Shown: one piece after another, positions 48,201 through 59,471 of the stretch
Numbering within the stretch: position 1 is the first letter of the stretch
Layout: every line of letters starts with the position of its first letter
From: Oopsacas minuta
Lineage: Eukaryota > Porifera > Hexactinellida > Lyssacinosida > Leucopsacidae
Direction: 5' to 3'
Assembly: GCA_024704765.1 (NCBI GenBank)
Contig: JAKMXF010000099.1
Location: 486,419-550,418, forward strand
DNA: 64,000 nucleotides
Notes under the pieces: generated by a model
What the model was told of the DNA's origin: nothing
Database searches by the model: none
What the model saw: the letters and a program-made list of their open reading frames with translations, nothing else
Program-made: the position numbers and the translations under genes

Positions 48201-50205
48201 AGATGTTTCAGCATAGATGTAGACCATGATCCGGTTGGTTATGGCTGGACCTGTATAGGAGTTAGAAACTGAAAATTGAACAAATGCAATTGATAGAGAT
48301 GTACTCACTTTTAACCAAAATCTTTTATTTCGATTTAAGTCGAGAAGGCTTGTTAACTGCAAACCAAACACTGATTACTTGAATTTTAGACGACAATAAT
48401 CAAGAGAAACCCCTCAAACTCTTGGATTGGCTCTCACCCTACATCATGAAACACGGTGCAAAGATTAATACAAAATCTTTCAAGAATGGGATACTCTGTT
48501 TCATACATCCGTGTTTTGTACTTAGAAACAGCTCTTGAGAATATTTTCCTAGGAACACCAAGAAGTTGCAAGGACTATATGTACCACCATTTCAAAATAG
48601 GAAGCTTCTTGTTCTCTGCTGAGGACAGTGCTGATGGGAAAATAACAACTCATTTTATAGTTATTGTAGTTTACCAGAAGGCATATGTTCTAGGAGAGCC
48701 AATAACACAACCTATGAATCTGAGTTATGCTAAATGTTTGTCACTAAATCCATTTCATGTACCTATTATTCATTATATTAAGCCGCAACTGAAATTGACA
48801 AAGAGGATGGAATGATTCATCCCAAACAACGACGGGACATCATTGTCATAGCCAGGAAGCGATAATCAGAATTCAACTGCATACCTGGATGGGCAGCATA
48901 TAATGCATTACTGTCAGTTCCTCAGCCATTGACTCGAATCAGAGTATTTTCGCTGTTACAATACGAGTGTTCGACTCTCATAACTGTTATCTCATAGACA
49001 ATCAAATTGAAAGATTTTACTGTCGGATCAAACCATCCTACAGTTATTTCATTTGATATGGCACTCTACGAGAAGGTGATCCAACTTCTGGATTCAAGTC
49101 CCGAACAAAAACGTTCTGTGGTTCCAAGACTTGGCGAACAGCATACTTTCATGGCTGTATTGAGGGCCTTAAGTGCCATAATCGAAAATTCAGGCATAGA
49201 TGATGCATGGGTAAGGGCTGAATTCTCTGGGTCACCTACCCCACGTCAAATTCTGAAATGCTCACATCACAAGCGAACAATCATAGCTCATATATATTCA
49301 TATGCATAACACTTTATGAACTGGCATTAGAGTTATTCTTCGAAGAACACGCACATTTAGAAACAATTTGCTCAGATGCAACAATTTCATAGGTCATCTC
49401 CAAAGCTAATGTCATAAACGAGTTTAAGATTTGGGAGATTCAGCAAAATAATAATGCTATCTATTGCTCACTGATGAACTACCTTCATTGAGTAGAGTCT
49501 TGTGGTTTATTGCATCATCTTGGAATGCTAGCTTTGGACTTCACCTTGAAGCCAGTGAGAGATTGAATATGCTCTCTTTTCTCAATGGATCATATCAGGG
49601 ATAAGCGATTGTGGCCACGGTACATATCAGATATGTACAGCCTAAGAATGAACTATCCAACCACCTATAGGGAACTCCAAGAAGGAAATATATCAGTAAC
49701 CTAATCTAAAATCCCCTTTATCTCAAATGATAATGATCATGCATGTGAAGAGGAGAACAAGTTGATTGTTTTGACGAAATGATCCCCCTAGGGAATTGAT
49801 CCTGAGGTCTATTTTCCTCAAATTTAACGAAAATGGTCCCTCTACGATAATACTCCCATTATTGCTTTTAACTTTGTATTCTGCAATAAATTTATGTTAT
49901 AACATTGTTGTATGAAATCGTATAATGCTATTCATTATAACCGTGATACGACACAATTTGTGAAGTCTTCTCAGATCGTAATCCACCGCAATCGGTGATA
50001 TCTTATCACATTCGTAATACTGCACAATTGCTGATGTTCCATTATTATTAATAATACAGAATTATTTAATGTTAGGAATTATTTTTTTAATTTTTGTAAG
50101 AAAATAATGTTATTAAGGCGGCCTATAATGTTAATTTCTTTATCTTCAAGTTTGTTTGATTTCTGTCTTTCCGTCCCATCTTAAGAGTTCCAAATACCAT
50201 TATAT

Positions 50206-50900
50206 TTAACTCTTATGGAAAAAACGTATTCCTGTCAAGATAGTAAAGTCAATCAGTGAGTAGTGCCACAAATCATCTCTGTGTGGTACCGAAATTGTTT
50301 CGTTGATATCGCATGCGCGAATACTTTGAATAAGAACCAACCTCAAGAATGAACATTGGTAATTTTTCTGTAAGTTCATTTGATAGCAGTTCAATGATGG
50401 CATCTGAATCTCGACATTTTAAGCAAGAATGACGAGATGTGATTTGATTGTAGATGTAAGTTTGACAATCAGAGTTAAACTTTGTCAGAAATGCGAGATT
50501 ATCTTTATTTTCAGACTGGAAACAGCAGCTCCAGCACTGAAAGGTCATAATGTACTTATTTGAACTTAGAGATAGATCCTTGCACAAGAGCTGAACTACA
50601 TGTCCCTCGTAGCCCAAGAGGTTAAAATGCGAGTTCACGAGTGGTATCACGAGCATTAAAGAAATCTCGAATCTGACTTGATCAAATTTACGTGTGCGTA
50701 TTGGTGATAGAAAATTTTCGAAATTCGAATTGGGAGAGGATTGTATGAGGTTGAAAGTTGTGGAAAGCGCATCTCTATGTAAGCTAATTAATGAACGAAG
50801 TTATCCATAGGAAATGTACTAACTAATTCAATTCCATGAACATAGCCACCCCAAGTAACACACAAATCTAATAGAGAGTTGTCGGATGGAAAATGTGCTT
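50206..50900 (-). pseudogene. Second, Cys-containing reading frame of the Ginger-like element
   Basis: Distal to the integrase on the same strand, frames read WGGYVHGIELVSTFPMDNF (about 50850), then a 127-codon open piece with CWSCC, SDCQTYI and SCLKCRDSD followed by LPMFILEVGSY, then WHYSLIDFTIL. The arrangement of paired cysteines and a late P-x-F-I-x-E block looks like a separate small enzyme or zinc protein; a cysteine peptidase is one possibility because some Ginger elements are reported to carry such domains. I do not recognise it firmly. Confidence 0.4.
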
Positions 50901-51429
50901 GTAATGAGAGTTGAGGCATAGATAACTCCTTTTAGGTTTGAGACTGTTTAGCATCATCTCAAATAAAACCAGATATAGGACCTTTGTAGTATAATCCATG
51001 CTTTTTTTGTTCCCCTTTGTAGAAAACTTAAAGTCTCCTTTTGCATATTGAACCAAAGGTATTTTGATTTCAAAACTCTCTAAATACCATAGAAATACTA
51101 TTTCAGTACCTCTTGACTTGTGTCAGAAGTCATCAATCCCTTTTCAGGAACTTATTAAACGGAAATGTTCTTGGCTCCATTTGAGTAGATTCTCAATGAA
51201 ATAATTCCGACTTTTATCAAGTTCTTGATGAAATTCATTAATTGGGCTAATCGACTTAATGGATTCTATTATGCGATCTTTCATTGAATTGAGAAATTCT
51301 AGCACTTCTTCCCGTGATTTTCGTGTGACATTGGTTTCAAAAATTGACTCTTCGCCTCCAGTAAAAGGGACGATGGGGAATCTTGATATTTTCATCTAAT
51401 ATTTCTTGTTGGATATTTTTCTCATCACT

Positions 51430-52800
51430 TTGGCTGTCTAAATGCTGATATTTGTTTGGTAGTGGATGTGTCTCTTTTTGTGTAATTTGTAAAGTTGTAC
51501 AAAAATACCCAAAAAAGAGACACTATATGGATTAAACCATTTGCCCTGCAACTTTCCGCACTTATACCCCGATGAACATTCTCAATCAATACATTATCCC
51601 CGATCTCAAGTTTCCTGGATGAGACTGGGCCCAATTTCTTGTCAAAAAGCTGCTTTATCAGGTTTTGCGAATGCAATAGCTGTTCTCCAGCTTTCTGACT
51701 ATTCGACTCATGGGCTTCTTGCATGAAATCTATTAATTTTTTAAACTGGTTCTCTCTACCCCACTGATCTAGGATACTGTTTTCTGGATGCTAATAGTCT
51801 TGGTTTTGTGCTTCGGTAGGGAGTCGAACTTTTCAAGATCCATGCATAAACTCAAAAGCTGATAAATTTGTTGTTATTATTGGCCAAATATTGATAGAGA
51901 ATGTAATCTTTTCTAGTAAAAGTGACCAGTTTTCATTCTTTTCTTCTAACGACTAACTAGAGCTGTTTGATAGCTTTATGAGGCGACTCAACTAACTCAT
52001 TTGTCTGGGGATGGTAAAGAGTAGAAAAGATTAGCTTGGTATTATATGTTTCACGCAATGCGCCACACATATTATTCTTGAATTTAGTTCCATTGTCTAG
52101 AATTATTCGAACGGGCTCCCTATCTACTATATATCGAGTAGATACATCTTGCAGCTCCCGTGGCTTTGTTAGATTTGAGTGGACGGGTTTCTATCCACCT
52201 GGTGAAATGACCAATCATGCTCAAAATATGTTTGTAGCCATTTGATTCGATAAATGGACTTATTCCTACACTGCACCATGCCATACCTTTGTGATGATTG
52301 GTAAAGGTTTCAGAAGAGTAGTAGGACTTTTTAAGCTTGATTGGTTCTTTTGGCAGCGAACACATGTAGTGACATAAGTTTCAATATCTTTGTACATACT
52401 TGGCCAATGATATCGGTCTTTTGCTATGTTACATGTGTATCTAGTACCTTTGTGCCCAGGATGATCATGGATCTCTTTTGGAATTTCCTCCTACTCATTG
52501 TGTTTGATAACCAATAATTGACATCCTGCTAAGGATCTGAAAGTGTTCCTGCTACTAAATCGTACCTCTCAGCTTTCTTGCGAATGATTCTCTTCTGTGT
52601 CTTAGTAGAATGTACAGGGTATGATTTGAATCTTGGTATTTTGAAACTGTTCGTACTCGATAGAGCCCATACTGCTGTGTAAAGGAATTGTATTGTATGT
52701 TTCACTGTGTTTTTAGCTACTGACAAAGCTTTTATGCTTCTGTAAACTACTACAGTATACTTACTCACCACTACACAAAATTAAACTATTACAGGCTCCA
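51430..52800 (-). pseudogene. Ginger-type integrase/transposase, broken
   Basis: Order on the minus strand: IIRKKAERYDLVAGTL (52560), an HHCC zinc finger (DHPGHKGT then YVTTCVRCQ, about 52340-52470 across frames), KHILSMIGHFTRWIETRP (about 52180-52230), ILDNGTKFKNN (about 52090) and YHPQTNELVES (about 51995). From the aspartate of LDNGT to the glutamate of ELVE there are 35 residues, the D,D35E spacing of retroviral-type integrases. The first catalytic aspartate, normally just before GPF, appears lost (the sequence reads VGISPFIES). A C-terminal region follows (FDKKLGPVSSRKLEIGDNV). Frame shifts and a stop inactivate it. Confidence 0.75.
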
Positions 52801-54378
52801 TATTATTCAATAAATGAAACATCACCAATTATGTCGTATTACGAATCTGATAAGATATCACCAATTGTGTCGTATCACGATTATAATGAATATCATTATG
52901 TTATTTCATGCATGATGATATAACATAAATTTATTGCACAATACACAGTTAAAGTAATAGGGGATTATTTTCGTAGAGGGACCATTTTCGTTATATTTGA
53001 CTAAAATAGTCCCCCCCGATCATTTTGTCAAAACAAGATGAAAGCCCACTCAGTGTTGATTCACATATCTAACTATGCAAATGCAAGACAGTGGTTCTTC
53101 ATGGCGACCCCAGAACTATCACGTCTCTCAGGGGATTTTAGCCATCAATATATCACCAAAGAAGTTAAATTGATGGAACACCACGAACCTTGTCCATGTG
53201 CAGTGATTAGGGACCATGTGCAGTTTTGGAGACCAAGTCTGCCATACTCAGTCATGCCAACCCATTTGCTGTCAATGGTACTGATATCAATAACTTTATT
53301 ACCCAAGCATGCATACCTAGTGAACATGTACCTCAAATCCTAAACATTGATCACATTCCTCTTCTTTACAAAGAGTTTCTAGAAGAAGGCATCAATGGGA
53401 GTGTTAGTCTATTTGCTTCTGTAAAGAAAGAAAACAACAAGATGTACTTATTTGTGAACAAACAAACGAAAGAGATGCTCAAAAACAAGGCAATTGATAT
53501 GAAACATACCAAAGACCTATATGGAAGGCTGATGTTTTTGATCAAATCAAGTTGATAATTTGATCTTAAGCAGGCCATATGCAATTGTGAATTTACTTTG
53601 ACACATAGAGTACTTTTTGCTTCGAATAGTACGCAAATTCCATGCATTGACAAGTCCAAATTAACCTACCTCCTTGTGAAATTTGGAGAAGACATTCGCG
53701 TGATTCAAGCAGATCAGCTGCAGATACAACCTGCAAGTATCTTGCCACTAACTGAGTACATGGACGCCAACAATGATAAAGGATATTGCTATTGTTGATG
53801 GCATGGTGCTAGTCCAGAAAATAACGACTGATCATGTAGTTACAATTGTGACAGTTAAAGATCTTTGTGTTAATTTCAATGAAAGATTGATGTCTTTAAC
53901 CAGGAACTGTGATGTGATTACCCGTGGTATTAGACAGGTACTTCGTAAATTATGAGGACAAGGAATGACCCAGTGCAGTATCAAGTCAATGATGAAACAA
54001 GGATTCAGCACATCACTATGAAACGTTTTCTGTCTCATGAGCGGCCAAAAGCTGACTTGACAGAGTATCTTGCTGAGAAGCACTGAAATACAGCAAAAAC
54101 TCTTCCAGACTTGTTATTGAGTGCGGAAAAGATGGCTAAGAGCAACAACGTTTAATCTCGAGGAAGCGAACACACTAATGGTTCACAGGCAGTACTGGCA
54201 ACCCAACGATGTCCGATGCCACTTACTTTCTTCTCTCCTGACACCGATGCTCCTGGCTGGCTATAGCATTTTATGATCTTCTTATCTAAAACACACGTGT
54301 CTCTATGGTATCAGTTCTTGTATCTTCAAAATATTCATTTCTTGGTTTAAATTCCTTTAATTTTCCTTGCTCCAATTA

Positions 54379-54540
54379 CAGTAGAACCTACATAAATCGA
54401 CACTCGTTGAGGCATGAAAATTGTGTCGGTTTGGAAATTGTCCCATTATGCTGTTGAATTTGTATTGTCGGAAGCTATTTCAGAGTCGGATTATAGAGGT
54501 CTTCCGGATTTACAAGTGTCGGTTTATTCTGGTTCCACAG
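54379..54540. mobile_element. 162-bp TA-flanked MITE
   Basis: Ends CAGTAGAACCTACATAAATC and, reversed, CTGTGGAACCAGAATAAACC both lead into CGACAC. TA lies at 54377-54378 and 54541-54542. The word GTCGG(A/T)TT recurs inside. No coding capacity; most likely pogo/Tigger-mobilised. Confidence 0.75.
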
Positions 54541-54549
54541 TATTGCCTT

Positions 54550-56810
54550 AAATAGCATTCAATGTACTTATTTGGGGCTGGAAATATTTTCCTTTTTCAA
54601 AATACTGGCCTCTTATTATATTCTCTAAAATGTGACATATAAGACCGTATCTTAGGTAGGCCATAACAAAATAGAAAGTCAACATTTTGCACTGGCCAAT
54701 ATGCTATATAGTATAGTCGGCACAATATATATATATCAACTTCTCAGGTACTACACTGTCACAATGAATATAGTTACCAGTTTTCAGAATTTGTATGTGA
54801 TAGCCATCCGACAATATATTCTCTGCTAATCTTTATATGGCGTAGTAACTTGGCTAAGTAAACTACACATTTTCTGATCAGCACATTATAATAACTTTGT
54901 CATTGACCTGGAGCTATAACTAAATATTATATGCGAATAATAATATCGCTCATAAAAGCTTAAGATACCACCCATGTTTCTGTAAGATATTTGCAAAGTA
55001 CTTGCAAGAAATTGATGGGGATGATTCTTGTCAAACCATCCAATGATCTCACTAATCGTCTTCGATTTGTTTGTGACTATACACATTGCAAGTTTGTCAC
55101 TAGTTTACAGTATTCTAATTGTTGCAACCCATTCTATCAGATAGTTTTCAAAACAATCAATTTTGAGTTTCCTTATAATTCTAAAAATTTACAAATCGGA
55201 CATTTTTGAAATTCGATGCTGAATATCTTACAAAGTTTTGATCTCTTTGATTTAAAATTTTATCGACTTAGAAGTTGATTAACCATCACAGAGCAAGATG
55301 GATTCATTTTCAGACCTGATTTGGACAATTCTCTAAGAAGATTTATGCTGAACTTGGTAGAAGTTCACTTTTACGAAATGTAGCATAACGCCATAAGGAT
55401 TGTTAAGGGATAGTTCTGACTTATCATGATTCTTGCTCTAGGGGATATAATTACAAATTCGAGAGGTTCCCATCACTTACCTTTGAGTAATGTAAATGAT
55501 GTCACATTGACCTCTCAATATTTAGTGACATAATCGTATTTATTATGATTCCTCAAAGTTTCCCAATTTTTCTTTACTAATACGTCTGGAATTTACATTC
55601 CCAGCTGTCACTCATAGAATTATCAAATCTTTTGCTAAGTATTATATAATTCTGAATTGTAAGGACTGTCGATTCTCCATCAAACTAGTTGACATTGTTA
55701 TCTCTAAGACTATTATGTATTTTGTATCAATGTATTATTGTTAAATAGGATGAAGTTTATGGGGATTATGTTGCATATAGTGACATGATTCGAATAGTTC
55801 TGATTATGAGTTTTGCGGATATCACACCTCTTCATACGTTTATATGTTTTATATTGCTAAAGATTCGGAAACAGCTGAAATTGACCTGAATATTTACTAC
55901 AATTGTAGTGAAATTGTACTTGGAGAGTCTATTGCTCCGATTGGCTTATCCATTGCATTCTATACTCTAAGGCAATAAGTCTATTGAAATTCTGAGCCAG
56001 AACAGTTATATTTTCGAAGAATTTATAATTCAAAACTTAATATTCCTATAGTATTATATACGTACTTCGGATTGTACCTGCGAATTGGGTAAAGGGCACT
56101 TGATATCTGATTTCCACTTTTATTATTTCCTACATTGAAATTTACCTATCCACACTATTTCAACCTTAAAATTGTTTTCATATTTGATTTATCTTGTAAT
56201 TCATGTTTAACATTTTTTTCTCATTAGATTCAAAACCTCAGATCCCAATTGATACACCGACTATCAAATATTCATATACAGACTTTCATACCTTTGAAGT
56301 TTCCTGGCTTTGGAGTGCTAATATTTCGTATCTGTCCACATATGAGTGCCAAAGCTTTACTACATTCATTTTGAAAGTCCAAAGTTTTCAAACAGTCCTT
56401 TATTTCATGGTAATCTATTATACTAAAATTTACTCCTTTCATAATTTGTGATTGCTGTCATAGTCAGTTTCACAGTTAGCTAAAACTGACAAATCAGCGG
56501 AAATGGTCATGTTGCAACCATTTATACATGTGAAACGAGCTATGAAAAAATTAGTGTAAAACTATATTAAATGTGTCAAAGGGCTTGTCCAAAGCTAATT
56601 TGATACAGCTTAGTATGATATTAAGACAAATATTGGAAACGGAATTAAATTTTATTGAAAATATGATATACATGATAACTCTAAGTTAAACATAACTCAA
56701 AACATAGTGAAAATGAGTATTGCCTAATACTGTTTTCAATGAAATATTACCCATATCATAGTCACTGCAGAAACATAAGGAGGTATCGCTACATTTGACC
56801 AGGGATAAAT
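54550..56810. other. No gene; one dispersed-repeat copy
   Basis: Only chance frames. At 55650-55870 the run TATTATTGTTAAATAGGATG followed by TTTATGGGGATTATG matches the inverted-repeat arms at 58540 and 63640. Confidence 0.5.
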
Positions 56811-56817
56811 AGAAGTA

Positions 56818-58121
56818 CAGGGTGACACATAGATACTGTTCAACTTTTAGAACTATCATATTGTAGATGAATATAATTCAATAGCGTTGAAACTTATCCA
56901 ATATATTGTACTACATATCTATTTTTTCCCAATAAATCACACCAGCTATATCTCACTTAGAAGTTTTATAATTTCAACATTTTGTGAGGGAGACTCGTCA
57001 TTCAGCTGTTATTGATTATTCAAGGCCGGAAAATGTAGAAGTGAAAGCGCCTCTTTGCTCAGTTACAATAGGATGTTTATTTCGCGAACTTTGTCACGGT
57101 TTGCTGATACAGGGGACGTGTTAGACCGACCACGACCTGGCCGTCGTACTGCACGGATAATTTCATTGACCAAGAGGGTGCTACAACGGATTAAACGAAA
57201 TCCCGCCCGAAGTATCCGAAAAATAGCCATTGAAACAAATACAAACAGGGAATCGATGCGGAGGCTTGTTTGTAATGATTTGGGCATGAAAGCGTACAGA
57301 ATGAAAAAAGACAACTCCTCACAGCCAAAAATATAATTATGAGGTTGGAAAGATGCAAGGCCATGCTTTCACGTTTCACCAATGGTCGACACAAGCAGAT
57401 CCTTTTCTCTGATGAGAAATTATTTACTGTTCGGCAGGTCCTAAACAAGCAAAATCATAGGATTTTAGCCACCGATAAGAGTACTTTGCCTGAATCTACT
57501 TTCCGGGTCTCTAGAACGCAAAAACCAGCTTCAGTGATGGTATAGGTCGGGGTTACTGCAACTGGTCGGACACCTTTGATATTTATCCCCCAAGGTGTGG
57601 AAATCAACCAATCAGTTCATCGGGAATCAATTCTTGAGAATGTTTTGAAGTCTTGGGCACAATCACATTTTGGAAACGACCTATGGGTATTTCAGCAAGA
57701 CTCTGCCCCAGCTCACAAGGCTAAAGCCACTCAAAAGTGGTCAAGACCAATTTTCCGGGGGTCATTTCTTCCGAAGAGTGGCCACATTGTTCGCCAGAAC
57801 TTAACCCCCTCGACTTCTCTATATGGTCCATATTGAAGGAGAGGGTTAACGCTACACCCCATTGTTCAGTTGAGGTTCTTAAGAGTACATTATTAAGGGA
57901 GTGGTCAAAGATTCCGGATTAGCATGTGTGTGCCAGTGTAGACTCCTTCATCGTCTGTCTGAAGAGCTGCATTAAGGCAAAAGGTGATATATTTGAGTAA
58001 TACTCTCTTAATTTTCAACCCTATAGTATATCTAAACATAATTTAGAATATTAGAACGATCGCTCCAATAGTTTTGTTTTCAGCCCTTTTACATTTGTAA
58101 CAGTATTTATGTGTCACCCTG
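56818..58121 (+). mobile_element. Mariner/maT-type (DD37D) transposon, copy 2
   Basis: Inverted ends CAGGGTGACACATAGATACTG and, reversed, CAGGGTGACACATAAATACTG are flanked by TA (56816-56817 and 58122-58123). Length is 1304 bp. The transposase is on the plus strand, the opposite orientation to copy 1 at 10708. The first 12 bases of the ends are shared with copy 1 but the interiors differ, so these are related families rather than one. Confidence 0.92.
57055..57922 (+). pseudogene. DD37D mariner-family transposase, three frame breaks
   Basis: The N-terminal helix-turn-helix portion holds RPRPGRRTARIIS, the linker, and NRESMRRLVCNDLGMKAYR. After a stop near 57335 the catalytic domain begins: ILFSDEKLFTV (first D), WVFQQDSAPAHKAKATQKW (second D, about 57694), a frame shift near 57737, then EEWPHCSPELNPLDFSIW with the third D in NPLD. 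Counted through the shift, 37 residues separate the second and third acids. A stop also occurs at 57543. The start codon region before 57055 lacks a clear ATG. Confidence 0.82.
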
Positions 58122-58139
58122 TATATATCTCTTGATTGC

Positions 58140-58530
58140 TTATTCGATAATCGTCAAAATCTGTAACTGGTGCATTTTTCACCTTAATAAATCTATTATT
58201 TATATCTCGCAAAATATTTTGAAAATCTTCAGATTGAAGTGTCGTTACCTGGTGGCGTAATTGGCTAATACCCTATTTCTCTGAATAGGCCCCTGTCGCT
58301 TATTTTAATCGTAGGCAATTCTTTGAATACATTTTGTAATTTTTGAATACAGATGATTTGGGAAGGATTATCCTAATTTGTTGCATAGTCAAATGAAGCC
58401 TTAATTTCCCCAAACCATTTCTTCTAGATGATTGTGATAATTTTATTATTCACTAATCTTGGAGCTAGCCATGGACTTCTAAACTACCTAGACGGTTAAC
58501 TCATATTTGCTCTGTACCAAGCAAGGCTAG
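58140..58530. other. No gene; fold-back-family fragment
   Basis: CTGGTGCATTTTTCACCTTA followed by ATAAATCTATTATTTATATC (58168-58210) resembles the outer arm of the fold-back at 2829-2860. Nothing else is supported. Confidence 0.4.
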
Positions 58531-58890
58531 TTAGGTATAATTGATATCTCTAAACTATAAGTTCTATTGGTATTAAATATATTATTGTTGAATAGGAATT
58601 CATGTATGGGGATTTCAATGGTTATATTGGCATAGCTGAATTGTTTGTGGTTTATTGGGGTTTTTTAGTTTTGCGGTTTTCACATCTTTACCTATATGTA
58701 AATAGATGCTGAGAACTTGGAACTGATTAACATTATAAATGTCAAATGTACATATAATGGATGAATAGGAACTCATAAATGGGGGTCGATTCACACCATT
58801 ACCCAGTCTCAAATATCTATGACTTCCGATTTTATTGCTTTTACACCTTCCATATACGGTAATATCATTTATACCACTTTATAGATTGTG
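58530..58890 (+). repeat. Long inverted repeat, left arm (partner 63640-64000)
   Basis: AAGTTCTATTGGTATTAAAT and AGGAATTCATGTATGGGGAT in this arm recur as reverse complements at about 63940 and 63900. Similarity runs for at least 350 bp with moderate divergence and reaches the window end on the other side. A third, weaker copy lies at 55650-55870. Confidence 0.8.
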
Positions 58891-59471
58891 TTTGGGCAGA
58901 GGGGCTAATATTATAAGTTATACTAGGTATATATATTAATACTATCGTGAAAACGATACTACAGACAATTAAATAATGTTTCAAATCATTTACGAAGCGG
59001 TTGATTCACTCACTTTCTCAATTCAATTTTTCTTTTCCTTTTTGAACAACAATAGCGGAAGATTCCTTCACGATGTTTTGGCCTTGTATTATAACCTTCG
59101 ATATATTTCGTATACCACGTTATGACCGTATGTGCAATCGATCATACATTTAAAAACGTGCTGAACCTCGTCCACTAAGATGTCAATTAAGGTACAGAAG
59201 ACCGGACATTGTCGATTGGTTGTAGTATTTCAATTTCAGCTCAGTTGTTTCTTTAAGTTCGAAATATACTCCCCAGCAGAATTGGCCCAAGTAGAATACA
59301 TTTTCTTGTGGTGCAAGGAGTCCACAACGATTGATTTTTGCTGTGAAGCTTGTAGCTCTTGAACCCTTTTCAAACTCAACCAGCATCAATGTTTCTTCCA
59401 GACTCAAAGATGCTTTGCAGCCGTTACACTTTATGTAAAAACAACGACCATGATAAAGCACCACAGACATA

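Larger units (their letters stand above)
49767..53035 (-). mobile_element. Ginger-like DNA transposon (integrase-type transposase)
   Basis: Long inverted repeats of roughly 250 bp bound the element: TGTTTTGACGAAATGATC at the left and, reversed, TGTTTTGACAAAATGATC at the right, continuing with AACGAAAATGGTCCCTCTAC and CAATAAATTTATGTTATA in both. The flanks TGAT (49763-49766) and AGAT (53036-53039) match in 3 of 4 bases, compatible with a 4-bp duplication. The interior encodes a retrovirus-like integrase on the minus strand without reverse transcriptase, protease or gag. Integrase plus inverted ends plus a short duplication is the definition of Ginger elements. It lies inside copy 2 of the unnamed repeat protein. 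Confidence 0.8.
48380..54270 (+). pseudogene. Unnamed multi-copy repeat protein, copy 2, split by a transposon
   Basis: N-terminal pieces: DGKITTHFIVIVVYQ (48640), FDMALYEKVIQLLDSS (about 49050), LGEQHTFMAVLRALS then IENSGIDDAWV (49120-49210), ILKCSHHKR (49250), RYISDMYSLRMNYPT (about 49630). The gene resumes after the insertion at 49767-53035 with ATPELSRLSGDF (53100), ANPFAVNGTDI (53265), KEFLEEGINGSV (53370) and DLYGRLMFLI (53515), then a frame-shifted SPDTDA block near 54237 where it fades. Comparing with copy 1 (40800-42960), the DLYGRLMFLI region corresponds to LFGRLLIAV there. Removing the insert and one target copy leaves the frame open across the join. Many stops elsewhere. Confidence 0.65.

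Noticed and set aside
53038-53340. 101-codon frame as an independent gene
   Set aside because: Its blocks belong to the interrupted repeat protein and its start lies at the transposon junction.
58250-58320. tRNA-like start GGTGGCGTAATTGGCTAA
   Set aside because: Only a weak A-box is present; no B-box or cloverleaf could be formed.
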